DNA of 64,000 nt from Mesorhizobium sp. ORS 3359 (GCA_000824845.1 CCNC01000137.1:1-64000); one strand, 5' to 3'; positions 54,314 to 62,896 are shown, counted from the first letter of the stretch. Notes: a model not told the origin generated them from the sequence alone. Numbers and translations are program-made.

Positions 54314-57300
54314 TCACCAGTGCCTCTGCGGCGGTCGGCCGGTGGCGGTCAGCCTCTCGTTGACCAGCTCTTGCCGCAGCCGATTCAATGCAATGTTGCC
54401 GATGGTCAGGTCATCGATCACCGGGCCGTTGTTGATCTGAAGGCTCAAATGCGTTCTGTTCCCCGTGCCTCCACCAATACTTGCGAGCGCAAGCCCGCCG
54501 TCGGCGAAGCGCGGGATCGTCATCTGCCGGCTCATGTTGTCGACCAGTCCGCCGACGCTGAAGCCCTTGAGCGCGTCAAGCGAGATCAGCCCCTGATTGA
54601 GCGCGTTGAAGAAGCCGACGCCATACTTGCGCACCGCCCGAGCCTGCATCACAAATTCGGTATTAGACAGCCAGGCCAAGATAGAATCGCTCTTCGGTCC
54701 ACCGGGGCCGGTGACGTAGCTGCCGCTCGCGAAACCGCCTTGAGACCCACCGCCCGAGGAACTGCCGGCCTGCGCTCGGAGTGATTGTGCCTGGGCAACC
54801 GCTTCGCGCAGTGCTGAGATGATGGAATTGATCTCCGTGCGGATCTGCGAGGCCAGGCTGGCGATGGTCGCCGACAGATTTCCGAAGCCTCCCTGCACCA
54901 GGACACCAAGGCCCTGGAAGATGGCAGAGAACACACCGGGCAATGCCTGAAACGGACCGGCGATGGCCTGGGCCGCCTGCTGAGCGCCCGCAGTGTCGAT
55001 GTCGGTCAAGGCGCTGTTGAGACCGCCCACGGCCTCCTGTGCGGCGCCGGGCATCTTCTGTACGCCAGTGATGACGCCGTCGACTGCAGTGTCGATCGCC
55101 GCATTGAGGCCCGCCCCAACATCATCGGTCGGATTGAGCGCGGCTTTCAGGCCCGTAGCTGCTTCGTCGGCGGCCGGCTTGATGCGGTTCACGTCATTAA
55201 CGACGCTATCGACCGCGGCCGAAGTGGCGCCCGAATTGAGCGCTTCCGGCACCGTGCGAACATTGTTCGCGATGCTGTCAGAGACGGCCTTGACCTTTTG
55301 CCCGGCCTTCTCGGCAGAGGCGCCGACATCATCCAGGGCTTTCGTTGAAGCCTCAGCCCTCTTCGCCACGCCATCCACGATGTCGAACGTTTCGGACGTG
55401 ATCTTGCCATCGGCGCCGCCGCCTCTGAAGACTTGGATCTGGTGCGAAGCTGCCTCGACCTTCGCGCCGGTATCTGCCGCCGCTGCCGCCACTGTTTTCA
55501 GGCTGTCCGCGGCACCAGCGGCTTGATCTCGCAAATCCTCGATATTGCTGACGACCTTGCCATCAATCTTGTTCTGAAGCTCCTGAAGCTCGCGCTGCGC
55601 TTGGGCGACGTTCTTCTCGCGGATGATCAGTTGCTCGAGCGCGGGGTCGACGTCGAGGCCAAGGCGCTTTTCCAGCGGGCCGAGCGCGCTCTGATCCTGG
55701 GAAAGCTTGGCTGCTTCGAAGGCAGCGCGCGCACCCTTGGCTTGGGCCTCAGCGTCGGCAAGCGCGGCCTTGGCAGCATCGAGATGCCGCTGAGCAAGCT
55801 GCTTTAGTGCTTCCGACGCGCCGGGCACACCGGCCGCGACATTTTTCATCGCGCCGTCGAGTTCGGCGAGCGCCTTCTGGTGCGCGCTGGCGGCCTTCGC
55901 GGAATCGAACTGCTTGTTCTTGATCAGGTCGAGGACGATGCCCACGCCCTTGATGCCGGCGGCGACGAGCAGGATAAGCCGGCCAAGCGGTGTCAGCGTC
56001 AGGAAGGCATTACGGAGCAGGATGACCGCGCCGATGAGCTGGCCGATACCTCCGAACACGAAACCGATGCCGCGGCCGAGCAGGCCGAGGGCAATGAGGG
56101 TCGGGCCTATCGCGGCGGCAACCGCGGCGATCTCCGTACCAAGGCGAAGGATTGCCGGATCCATGCTGCTCAACGTCTGCACGAACTCCGTGCCCCGTTC
56201 GACGAGCTTTGTCACGAAGTCCAACAGCCCGGACTTGCCGATGGCGATAGACAGGTTTTCTATGGCGGAGTTGAACTGATTGAGCTCGCCGGTCAGTCCC
56301 TTGACCCGAGTGGCTGCGATGTCGGCGCCATTTGTCGCCTTCAGCTTGCCCATCACCTCATCGACGCCCTTTGCGCCCTGGTGCATGAGGTTGATTGCGG
56401 TCCTCATGGCGTCGGTGCCAAAAATCGTCGATACCGCGTCGTTCAAATCCTCCTGCGACAACCGGCCGAGCTTGTCCTGGAGAATCTGGGCGATTTCCGA
56501 CATCGACTTCATCTTGCCGGTCGAATCGAAGAACGACAGGCCGAGTTTCGACATCATGGCTGCAGCTTGTTTCGACTGCGGCACGAGGCGCTGAAGGAAC
56601 GTTTTGAAGCTGGTGCCGGCGTCGGAGCCTGACGAGAATGACGTCGCTGTGGCCGCAAGCGCCGCGTTGAAATCATTGAACGAAACACCAAGGCCACCAG
56701 CTACACTGCCCGCCTGACCAATGGCCAAGGCATAATCATCGAACGAGAGGCTGCTCTCGTTCACCGCACCCGTCACCTGGTTCACGATGTCCGGCAGTTG
56801 GGAAACCTTCAGGCCGAATTGATTGATCAGATCGCCAATCACCTTTGCGGACGGCTCCAGCGTGGCCCCGTTCGCGGCAGCAAGGTCAACGGTAGCCTGT
56901 GCGGCACCGCCCATGATTGTCTGATAGTCGAGACCAATCTTGCTCAACTCGGTCATGGCCTGGAGCGCTTCAGTCGAGGAAAAGACGCTCGCCTGCCCGA
57001 GTTCCTGGGCCTTTCTGGTCGCATCTTCGAACGCCTTGCCTACGACGCCAGAGGCAGCTGCGAAGCTGTTGCCGGCCTGTTCGAAATCGGCCGCCTGCTT
57101 GAGGATGCCGGCGCCAGCGCCAAGGATAGGCAGCGTGAGATGCGTGCTGAACTTTTTGCCGATGTCCTGGGTCGCCTTGCCGAAATCCTTGAATTGCTTC
57201 GCAAGGCCCTGGATCTGGACTTGAGCCTGCTTGAGCGAGCCGAAGAAGCCGGGCGGCAATCCTTTCGTTGCGGCCGCGGCCGCCTGAATGTCGCGGAACG

Positions 57301-57391
57301 CCTTCCGGCCAGCCGCGCCAAATTCTGCAAGCTCCCTTTTGATTTCGGCGCCGCCGTCTAACTGGATTCGTTGTTTGATCGTCGGTGCCAT
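54314..57391 (-). CDS. phage tail tape measure protein
   Basis: This 1025-residue protein sets tail length in siphophage-type tails. It has the TP901-type core (about residues 95-330: QAADFEQAGNSFAAASGVVG ... SSTEALQAMTELSKIGLDYQ ... LAAANGATLEPSAKVIGDLI), a hydrophobic middle (IAAVAAAIGPTLIALGLLG, then FVFGGIGQLIGAVILL) and long Ala-rich coiled coils. It is intact, although the capsid and tube genes normally next to it are missing. Confidence 0.93.
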   Translation of the reverse strand: MAPTIKQRIQLDGGAEIKRELAEFGAAGRKAFRDIQAAAAATKGLPPGFFGSLKQAQVQIQGLAKQFKDFGKATQDIGKKFSTHLTLPILGAGAGILKQAADFEQAGNSFAAASGVVGKAFEDATRKAQELGQASVFSSTEALQAMTELSKIGLDYQTIMGGAAQATVDLAAANGATLEPSAKVIGDLINQFGLKVSQLPDIVNQVTGAVNESSLSFDDYALAIGQAGSVAGGLGVSFNDFNAALAATATSFSSGSDAGTSFKTFLQRLVPQSKQAAAMMSKLGLSFFDSTGKMKSMSEIAQILQDKLGRLSQEDLNDAVSTIFGTDAMRTAINLMHQGAKGVDEVMGKLKATNGADIAATRVKGLTGELNQFNSAIENLSIAIGKSGLLDFVTKLVERGTEFVQTLSSMDPAILRLGTEIAAVAAAIGPTLIALGLLGRGIGFVFGGIGQLIGAVILLRNAFLTLTPLGRLILLVAAGIKGVGIVLDLIKNKQFDSAKAASAHQKALAELDGAMKNVAAGVPGASEALKQLAQRHLDAAKAALADAEAQAKGARAAFEAAKLSQDQSALGPLEKRLGLDVDPALEQLIIREKNVAQAQRELQELQNKIDGKVVSNIEDLRDQAAGAADSLKTVAAAAADTGAKVEAASHQIQVFRGGGADGKITSETFDIVDGVAKRAEASTKALDDVGASAEKAGQKVKAVSDSIANNVRTVPEALNSGATSAAVDSVVNDVNRIKPAADEAATGLKAALNPTDDVGAGLNAAIDTAVDGVITGVQKMPGAAQEAVGGLNSALTDIDTAGAQQAAQAIAGPFQALPGVFSAIFQGLGVLVQGGFGNLSATIASLASQIRTEINSIISALREAVAQAQSLRAQAGSSSGGGSQGGFASGSYVTGPGGPKSDSILAWLSNTEFVMQARAVRKYGVGFFNALNQGLISLDALKGFSVGGLVDNMSRQMTIPRFADGGLALASIGGGTGNRTHLSLQINNGPVIDDLTIGNIALNRLRQELVNERLTATGRPPQRHW

Positions 57392-57394
57392 AGG

Positions 57395-57718
57395 TCAACC
57401 CCCAAATCGGCTCAGGGGATCGGGGAATGACCCCATCAGGTACGACGAAGCGGGCAGCTTGCTCCGCGCCGACGCGTCGGCCGCGTTGAAGAGCCGGCTG
57501 GCCATCTCGACGGCGCGCTCCGCGGTGATATCGGGAAGCGCCAAGGCCAGATCGACGGCACCAGCCAAATGCCGGCGGTTATTTTCGCAGAGCCGGACAA
57601 TGGCTGCGAAGCGCTCTCGCTCCTGCGCGGCACCGAGGAGCGTTCCCGCCTCGAGCCCCTCGGAGTAGCCGGCCTCGTAGGCGCTACCCTCATCCATTTC
57701 GTATATGGTTGGTGCCAT
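57395..57718 (-). CDS. phage protein before the tape measure gene
   Basis: This 107-residue protein occupies the place of tail assembly chaperones, just upstream of the tape measure gene (three-base gap). It is helical (AYEAGYSEGLEAGTLLGAAQERERFAAIVRL). Its first five residues (MAPTI) equal those of the tape measure protein. No domain recognised. Confidence 0.6.
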   Translation of the reverse strand: MAPTIYEMDEGSAYEAGYSEGLEAGTLLGAAQERERFAAIVRLCENNRRHLAGAVDLALALPDITAERAVEMASRLFNAADASARSKLPASSYLMGSFPDPLSRFGG

Positions 57719-57735
57719 GGTCCTTTCCCTCGCTC

Positions 57736-58002
57736 CTACGGCCAACGGGTCCACTTGCCCGTTGTGACGGGGCGGCTTTTGCGCGCGGGTTGCTTGATCT
57801 CGGCAGACGGCGCTGCAGCCGCATTCTTTGCTTCGCGCTCGGCGCGGGCGGCGCGCCAGTCGAACTCTTCGATCAGCCCCGCCTTCGCGCGGTTGGTCAG
57901 TTCGGCGTAATATTCATCGAGGGAATGCGTCCTGTAGAAATCGTCGAGCCGCTGCTCGCTGATCGTGACGGGGTTGCCCCAGTTGTCGATGACGACGGGC
58001 AT
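57736..58002 (-). CDS. small phage protein of unknown function
   Basis: This 88-residue protein (MPVVIDNWGNPVTISEQRLD ...) lies between the small terminase and the chaperone-position gene. The second half is basic and Lys/Arg-rich. ATG 58002 follows the terminase stop by two bases. No family recognised. Confidence 0.6.
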   Translation of the reverse strand: MPVVIDNWGNPVTISEQRLDDFYRTHSLDEYYAELTNRAKAGLIEEFDWRAARAEREAKNAAAAPSAEIKQPARKSRPVTTGKWTRWP

Positions 58003-58004
58003 CT

Positions 58005-58502
58005 TCAGTCCTCCAATTCGAGAGCGCGGTGTTTGGCGGGCTTGCCGGTTCGCAGCTCTTCGCGCAGAACCGCCCATTTCTCGGAAAGCCGCTGGCAATC
58101 GGAAGCAACGATGGCGTCTATGCGCTCACGCTCGCGCGGGTCGGTGGTGATCAGAGCCGGGAGCCCGTTCATCATGCCCAGGAAGGCGCCCGACACGTCA
58201 TCGAACAACGCCAGCGCCTCAGCCATCGTGATATGGTCGGCGTCGAACTTCCTGATCCGCGCCTCGACCATCTCGGCCTTCGCCGTGTTCAATCGATCGT
58301 TGGTCGGATTGTGCCGGCGCTCTGCCGCCGCCTTCATCATCGCCCCATAGCCGGCGATGGCATCGCGCAGGACATACTTCCCCTCATCGTTCGCAGAGAA
58401 CCAGCCGTCAGCCACGATCTGCCGGACGCGCCGGGTCGTGATGCCGAGCATCGGAGCCAATTCTTGCTGGCTTACGGCATGAGTTTTGGGATCGAGCCTC
58501 AT
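58005..58502 (-). CDS. small terminase subunit-like DNA packaging protein (Nu1-type)
   Basis: This 165-residue protein has an N-terminal helix-turn-helix (VSQQELAPMLGITTRRVRQIVADGWF, residues about 10-35) followed by long helices (TNDRLNTAKAEMVEARIRKFDAD), the Nu1/small terminase layout that recognises packaging sites. No large terminase is found downstream or upstream in the window, which is unusual for a complete phage. Confidence 0.78.
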   Translation of the reverse strand: MRLDPKTHAVSQQELAPMLGITTRRVRQIVADGWFSANDEGKYVLRDAIAGYGAMMKAAAERRHNPTNDRLNTAKAEMVEARIRKFDADHITMAEALALFDDVSGAFLGMMNGLPALITTDPRERERIDAIVASDCQRLSEKWAVLREELRTGKPAKHRALELED

Positions 58503-58798
58503 GCCGCCTCCGAGGAAGCGGAAGTGTGTTCTTCAATCGGCCAAAAATCCGGAAGGTCCGCGCGCAGCGCGCCCGCATCATGCGCGGACCTGATGGTCAG
58601 GAACCTAGACCGGGGGTGGGTGGAGGGGTGGCGGCCGACCGCTGTCCAGTTCAGTCGGCCGCCATTGGCTGCAATGCCGTGTCGATCGGCGCGCCCGCAT
58701 CGAATCTCCACAGCATCGGACAGCCGCACTACCGATCGGAAGGAGTCGCCAACCGATAGCGATGAACGGCTCCACCTCGCGAGTGTCACGCCGCTCAT
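58499..58798 (-). CDS. doubtful small ORF upstream of the small terminase
   Basis: This 99-residue frame begins at ATG 58798 and its stop overlaps the terminase start (ATGA). A second minus-strand frame in the same stretch contains EPFIAIGWRLLPIGSAAVRC and may be the real one or a fragment. I cannot decide between them. Confidence 0.35.
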   Translation of the reverse strand: MSGVTLARWSRSSLSVGDSFRSVVRLSDAVEIRCGRADRHGIAANGGRLNWTAVGRHPSTHPRSRFLTIRSAHDAGALRADLPDFWPIEEHTSASSEAA

Positions 58799-58800
58799 AT

Positions 58801-59745
58801 TCACGCAGCTTCCTCGCTGTTGTTCCTTGCGTCCTCGGCAATGGGGATCAGCTCGACGACAGGCTGCCCAGCCTCAGCAGGCGGCGCCGGCTTCAGCGTC
58901 GCAAGCTCCTGCAGGCGAGCCAGGATTGAGCGAGAGCTATAGATACCAACCCGGTGCTGATCCCAGAACGGTGGATCACCACCGACGAGCCCGGGCAGTT
59001 CGATGGATGCCAACGGCGAGTGGGGAATTGCGCCACTGCTCGGGATGTAAGTCCTACGCAAGAAGCGGCGCTTCTGCACACGGTGACCGCCGTTGACATG
59101 GATGATTCCGTCGGGAGGCAAGCCATTCCAGTTGGCAGCGTGTTCCTTCTCGCGGGCGTCGGCTTCTGCCTGCCTGTTCTCGGCGAAGAGATCCCAACTG
59201 TTGGCGTGACACCATAGCGAGACCTCTTTCTCGCTTATGATCTTCTCGTTGGTGCCCGGCCGGCGGCGCACTACGATTTCTGCGGGCAGCAAGGGCGGCG
59301 CATCCGCAGGCAGTTGCCGGTTGGCTTCCTCAACAGCCACGTCGGCCTCGGCCAGTGTCCTGATCAGGCTGACAAGCCGCTTGGCGAGTTCGGGGTATTC
59401 CCGCTGCAACTTCTGGCCGGCTGCGTCTGCCTTTGCCTTGGCGGCATCATATCTGGCCCGCAGTTCGCTTTCGGTCGCGGCGGCCTTGGCCGCCTCCAAA
59501 CGCTTGGTCAGTTCCGTCTTGGCAGCGTAGGCGCGCTCAATGTCTCGGTTTGCTGATGCGATCTTCGCCTCGATCGCCTCGAGGTCTTTGTCAGTGCCGT
59601 CCAACAGGACCCGACGGCGCTCGACCTCAAGGTTCTCGGCCGCGGCCTCTAGCCCCTCAATGTCGAGAGCGTCGAGCGTAGCTTGAAGCTGCTCAACGGT
59701 TTTGGGCTGGCCACGCATGGACTTCAGGATTGCCTGCATATTCAT
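58801..59745 (-). CDS. coiled-coil phage protein of unknown function
   Basis: This 314-residue protein has a long N-terminal coiled coil (residues about 15-165, with many E/A/K heptads such as TELTKRLEAAKAAATESELR) and a globular end with RRRPGTNEKIISEKEVSLWC. It could be a scaffold-like or head-adjacent protein; no family is recognised. Confidence 0.65.
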   Translation of the reverse strand: MNMQAILKSMRGQPKTVEQLQATLDALDIEGLEAAAENLEVERRRVLLDGTDKDLEAIEAKIASANRDIERAYAAKTELTKRLEAAKAAATESELRARYDAAKAKADAAGQKLQREYPELAKRLVSLIRTLAEADVAVEEANRQLPADAPPLLPAEIVVRRRPGTNEKIISEKEVSLWCHANSWDLFAENRQAEADAREKEHAANWNGLPPDGIIHVNGGHRVQKRRFLRRTYIPSSGAIPHSPLASIELPGLVGGDPPFWDQHRVGIYSSRSILARLQELATLKPAPPAEAGQPVVELIPIAEDARNNSEEAA

Positions 59746-59797
59746 CTGATTTCGCGCCTTCAGGGCTGATCAATGCAGCCAAGGTGGCGAGCGAGAC

Positions 59798-59847
59798 GCG
59801 ACAGACGAAGGGGCCAAAACGCGACAAACGCGACAAACGCAACAAGG
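59798..59847. repeat. 9-base iteron-like repeats
   Basis: GCGACAGAC at 59798-59806, then GCGACAAAC, GCGACAAAC and GCAACAAGG in tandem at 59821-59847. They lie in the 105-base gap between the coiled-coil gene and the helix-turn-helix gene, a place where a binding site or replication origin would fit. Confidence 0.45.
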
Positions 59848-59850
59848 CTG

Positions 59851-60207
59851 TCACCGGATGCCGAGCCTCGCCCTCATCTTCGAGACAGAGACGAGCCAAC
59901 CGGCGCCGTACTTCCAGCCGAAGGTCTTGTCCCGCTGGCACCAGGATCGAATTACCTCCTTCGACAGCTCAAAGCGCTGTGCCGCTGTGGCGACCTCGAT
60001 CCATTCCGCCCCGATAAGGTCCGCCCGCCGCTCTGGTTCAGCGAATGGCGGGGCTGACGACGTCGTCGCGGAGGCCAAGGGGACACCCCGCTGATCGCCA
60101 CCGATGTACCTCAGCAAATCAGCCACAGCGGCATCGTATGACGCTCTGGTCGCGTTCACTGCGGAGACGAGGGCCTCGAGCTGTGGGTCGGGAGCGCCGC
60201 CAGTCAT
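59851..60207 (-). CDS. helix-turn-helix DNA-binding phage protein
   Basis: This 118-residue protein has an N-terminal helix (LEALVSAVNATRASYDAAVADLLRY) and a C-terminal MerR/excisionase-like domain (WIEVATAAQRFELSKEVIRS ... WKYGAGWLVSVSKMRARLG). It likely binds DNA. The 9-base repeats at 59798-59847 lie right beside its 3' end. ATG 60207 is chosen over an upstream in-frame stretch. Confidence 0.65.
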   Translation of the reverse strand: MTGGAPDPQLEALVSAVNATRASYDAAVADLLRYIGGDQRGVPLASATTSSAPPFAEPERRADLIGAEWIEVATAAQRFELSKEVIRSWCQRDKTFGWKYGAGWLVSVSKMRARLGIR

Positions 60208-60299
60208 GGCCTCGCCCCCGGCCGTTCTGTCGCAGGAACAAAAACCCCTTGCGCCGATTGATTTCTCGAAGGAACGGCAACCGAAAAGGACGCCGAACA

Positions 60300-60506
60300 A
60301 TGATTGAACTTGCAACTCTGGAAATGGCCGCCGCACGGCAACGCGCAAAGCGAGCCGAGCACTCGCTGAAGCAAGCGACCGCCCTGCTGTACGAGGACCA
60401 CGGGCTGGCGGTCAGCTTGGCGCTCTGTAGCCGGATACGAGCCGGCCAGGCCAGGGCGAAGGCAGCCAAGCGCCGGATGTTGAAGATCGCCCCGACAGCA
60501 CACTGA
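60300..60506 (+). CDS. small charged helical protein
   Basis: This 68-residue protein (ATG 60300, AAGGA upstream) is a basic helix-rich protein (AAARQRAKRAEHSLKQATAL ... KAAKRRMLKI). Its stop is followed at once by the GTG of the next gene, so the two are one unit. No family recognised. Confidence 0.55.
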   Translation: MIELATLEMAAARQRAKRAEHSLKQATALLYEDHGLAVSLALCSRIRAGQARAKAAKRRMLKIAPTAH

Positions 60507-60731
60507 GTGAGCGTCATGCTGATCGCCGATTTCGATACCACCTCCATGCATCACCACCAGCTGTTCCGGGATGCCCGGACGGCGATGCTCGTGCACCGAG
60601 TCCTGCACCAGATGGAACGTACGGCGGCCGCGGTCGATGAGGTTGAGGACGCGCTCGAGGAGTTTGCGGCAGCCACGGGCCGGCAGTCGAACTTCACGAA
60701 ATTGGCAGCGGGCGAAACGCTCGGGCTGTAG
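60507..60731 (+). CDS. small protein of unknown function
   Basis: This 74-residue protein starts at GTG 60507 directly after the preceding stop (or ATG 60516). It has an N-terminal His-rich stretch (SMHHHQLFRDARTAMLVHRV) and an acidic helix (TAAAVDEVEDALEEFAAATG). No family recognised. Confidence 0.55.
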   Translation: MSVMLIADFDTTSMHHHQLFRDARTAMLVHRVLHQMERTAAAVDEVEDALEEFAAATGRQSNFTKLAAGETLGL

Positions 60732-60761
60732 CGCCCGCCGGCTCTCGGAGTACGCCAAAAG

Positions 60762-61058
60762 GTGAAGGCATTCGGCCGGATGGCGATCTCGCTCGCGCAA
60801 CCGATCCGAGTGACGATAGCCGCTCGTACCGCGTACCGAGTATCTGTTTTGCGTTTTGAAGCCCTGACCATTGGCGAGAGGCGTACCGAGCTTCATCAGC
60901 TCGTGCGCCTCCGCCTCCAGATTATGAGACGCCTCGATGAGGTCGATCGTTCGGCCGATCTGGTGCTGAAAGCTGCGGCCGAGGTGATCGAAGCTGTGTC
61001 GGTCGAGCCTGACCGTCCGACCCGGCTGCCGAGGGCCGACTGGTCGTTGGGGCTCTAG
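60762..61058 (+). CDS. small ORF of uncertain reality
   Basis: This 98-codon frame starts at GTG 60762. The last 45 residues (RRLDEVDRSADLVLKAAAEV ... PTRLPRADWSLGL) look protein-like, the first part less so; an internal ATG could be the true start. Same strand as the two preceding small genes. Confidence 0.4.
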   Translation: MKAFGRMAISLAQPIRVTIAARTAYRVSVLRFEALTIGERRTELHQLVRLRLQIMRRLDEVDRSADLVLKAAAEVIEAVSVEPDRPTRLPRADWSLGL

Positions 61059-61075
61059 TTCCTTCCCGCGCGTTG

Positions 61076-61282
61076 TCAATCTTCGCGACCTTCCGGCCAG
61101 CGGCGCCACCATTCGCGCTCGAGCACGCTTGCCACGAGATCGCCGGCCGGAGTGCGCGGCGCGTCGTGCGCGGCCTGGTGCTCGGCGAGGAATGCGGCCT
61201 CGGGCATGTGCTCAGCGGCCTCGGCGAAGCAGCCGAGAGGGGCCGTTTCGATCCATGTGGCGGCAGAGCGGTAGGCGTTCAT
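61076..61282 (-). CDS. small protein of unknown function coupled to DUF6074 gene
   Basis: This 68-residue protein (MNAYRSAATWIETAPLGCFA ... EREWWRRWPEGRED) has its start overlapping the DUF6074 stop (ATGA). It is Ala- and Trp-rich. No family recognised. Confidence 0.6.
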   Translation of the reverse strand: MNAYRSAATWIETAPLGCFAEAAEHMPEAAFLAEHQAAHDAPRTPAGDLVASVLEREWWRRWPEGRED

Positions 61283-61587
61283 GCGGCGCTACCTCCCGGT
61301 CGCTGGCCTTGGTAGGTTTGGCGGACCATCTCGGCATCGACCGCTGACCAGAAGGCGCCCAATTCCTCATCCTGAATGGCCCCAGAGACGCCAGCCTTGG
61401 AGAGAGAGCGGAGGAGCGCGTCTGTTACCTGCTCCCGGTAGAATGCGGCCGCTCGGTCGGTCGGCTTATCTAGCATCTTGGCTGCGACCTCACGGACGCG
61501 TCCAACACGCTTGACCATCGGGAAGACGATGACCTTGGCACTGTCAGGCTTCCACCGGAACAGGGGCAGGTCTGCGTTGTCACGCAT
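61279..61587 (-). CDS. DUF6074-like Rhizobiales prophage protein
   Basis: This 102-residue protein has PLFRWKPDSAKVIVFPMVKR and VGRVREVAAKMLDKPTDRAA, then FYREQVTDALLRSL, the pattern of DUF6074 proteins in Rhizobiales mobile elements. GGAGGAAGCC in front of ATG 61587 fixes the start; the longer frame to 61719 is discussed in the findings. Function unknown. Confidence 0.75.
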   Translation of the reverse strand: MRDNADLPLFRWKPDSAKVIVFPMVKRVGRVREVAAKMLDKPTDRAAAFYREQVTDALLRSLSKAGVSGAIQDEELGAFWSAVDAEMVRQTYQGQRPGGSAA

Positions 61588-61728
61588 GGCTTCCTCCCGA
61601 GATATAGATAGTAGTGACGTTTCCGCTACCAGGGCAGTAGTGACGTTTTCCGCACTGGCTTCTGACGCGATTGGTAGCGATTGCGGCACTGGCATTGGTT
61701 GCGAAAACAGCACTGGCAAAAAATCCGG

Positions 61729-62238
61729 TCATGCTGCATTCCTCGCGTGTAAGGCTCGATCTTCTGCCCGCTGCTTGGCGCTCTTTTTCAATCTTCCGCT
61801 GAGCGCGGCAGTTCGAGCCTGGAGTTCGGCTAGAGCCTCGTCGATACGCCTCTGCGCGTCCTCAGCGTCGACTACCTTTCGCCAATCGTCCGTCACGCGC
61901 ACCTTCGGACCGTGGGCATAGGTCAGGCGGTATTTCGCGGGAAATCGGTGTTCAGCCTTCGATGGTCGACCACGCTCCACGCACTCGACAAAGCCAAGCG
62001 CCTCGACCCGGGCAATACTTTCGGCGACGGCGGCCCGACGCACACCCCACTCTTGGAAGTCGGTGAACGTAACTGGAAGGCTATCGGTCGAACCACCGTG
62101 GGCCATGTGCTCCTCCTCGATCCGCTCGAGGATTAGCTTGTCGTTACCGCGGAGAGCCCTCCAGGCCGGCGAAAGACGCATCTCGCGCTTATGCGCCATG
62201 AACTGAGCGGCGATCTTGCCAGGCTTGGGAGGGCTCAT
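61729..62238 (-). CDS. winged-helix protein, replication-initiator type
   Basis: This 169-residue protein has AAQFMAHKREMRLSPAWRALRG, then RIEEEHMAHGGSTDSLPVTF and RRAAVAESIARVEALGFVEC, a winged-helix layout that I recall from Rhizobiales plasmid and prophage replication or regulatory proteins. It lies two genes downstream of the excisionase, as replication genes do in satellite-type elements. The C-terminal tail is short and basic. Confidence 0.65.
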   Translation of the reverse strand: MSPPKPGKIAAQFMAHKREMRLSPAWRALRGNDKLILERIEEEHMAHGGSTDSLPVTFTDFQEWGVRRAAVAESIARVEALGFVECVERGRPSKAEHRFPAKYRLTYAHGPKVRVTDDWRKVVDAEDAQRRIDEALAELQARTAALSGRLKKSAKQRAEDRALHARNAA

Positions 62239-62426
62239 GCGGCGCGGGCCCTCCGCAAGGTGGTCTCGCGGATGACGGTCACGGCTTGGTGCGCCGTCAA
62301 TCCGAAACGGCGCTGCAACGCCGGCACGATCGGCCGTTCTACGTTGCCATAGTTGGCGACGTAGAACTCAATGGCCTGGTCGACAATAGCCGAATGCTCA
62401 TGTTCGGGCGGGGAGAGGTCAGCCAT
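62235..62426 (-). CDS. small helix-turn-helix-like protein
   Basis: This 63-residue protein (MADLSPPEHEHSAIVDQAIE ... LQRRFGLTAHQAVTVIRETT) has a C-terminal helix-turn-helix-like segment. Its start and stop overlap both neighbours by a few bases, so it is part of one operon with the excisionase and the winged-helix gene. Confidence 0.6.
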   Translation of the reverse strand: MADLSPPEHEHSAIVDQAIEFYVANYGNVERPIVPALQRRFGLTAHQAVTVIRETTLRRARAA

Positions 62427-62641
62427 CACGCCGCCCTCCCCTCTGGCAATGCATCGCGCCAGGCGGCCGCATCCGTCGCCAGAATAATCGTGCGGCGCCC
62501 GACCTTCCGACACTTCAGTCGGCCGGCGGCAATTTCCTCATAGACCAGCGACCGACCAATGCCATGGTCGGCGCCGAATTCTGGGATCGTGTAGGCGGCT
62601 TTCTCCCCGCCTACTGCTGCACTTCCAACCACCTCGCTCAT
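62426..62641 (-). CDS. AlpA/excisionase-type DNA-binding protein
   Basis: This 71-residue protein has the helix-turn-helix of the AlpA/HTH_17 group: YTIPEFGADHGIGRSLVYEEIAAGRL, then KCRKVGRRTIILATDAAAWR. Such proteins bind at attachment sites or activate element genes. AAAGGAGCGAAG in front of ATG 62641 fixes the start. It lies directly behind the terminator at 62669-62717. Confidence 0.8.
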   Translation of the reverse strand: MSEVVGSAAVGGEKAAYTIPEFGADHGIGRSLVYEEIAAGRLKCRKVGRRTIILATDAAAWRDALPEGRAA

Positions 62642-62668
62642 CTTCGCTCCTTTCGAGTTTCGAGGCAT

Positions 62669-62717
62669 AAAAAAAGACCGCGCCGAACCCCACGCTGAGT
62701 GGGAATCCGGCACGGTC
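62669..62717 (-). terminator. strong intrinsic terminator in the excisionase leader
   Basis: GACCG/CGGTC, GCCG/CGGC and CCCAC/GTGGG make a three-part stem with loop GCTGA, followed on the minus strand by seven U residues. It stops transcription from the right, either of int or of the short RNA from the promoter at 62897-62925. The remaining stretch 62642-62984 has no gene I can support. Confidence 0.85.
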
Positions 62718-62896
62718 CTTCGGATTTGTTACGACTTCAAACTGTTGCATTACCCCGTGGAAATGCGGCCTCCGGTCCGTGCAAACCATTGGCTCAGCTC
62801 TTAGTCGTTATCTCGGGATAGACAGGTTCGTCGGGGCTTCAAAACGGTCGGCTGCCCTTTGGCCGACGCCGCGACTAGCTGCGATCCAATGTCACA

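Noticed and set aside
60204..61112. 302-codon minus-strand frame across three small plus-strand genes
   Set aside because: His/Arg/Gln-rich shadow composition; the plus-strand genes have ribosome sites and tight spacing.
62538..62789. 83-codon minus-strand ORF running through the terminator at 62669-62717
   Set aside because: It reads through a strong intrinsic terminator and overlaps the excisionase start in another frame; the RNA structure explains the sequence better.
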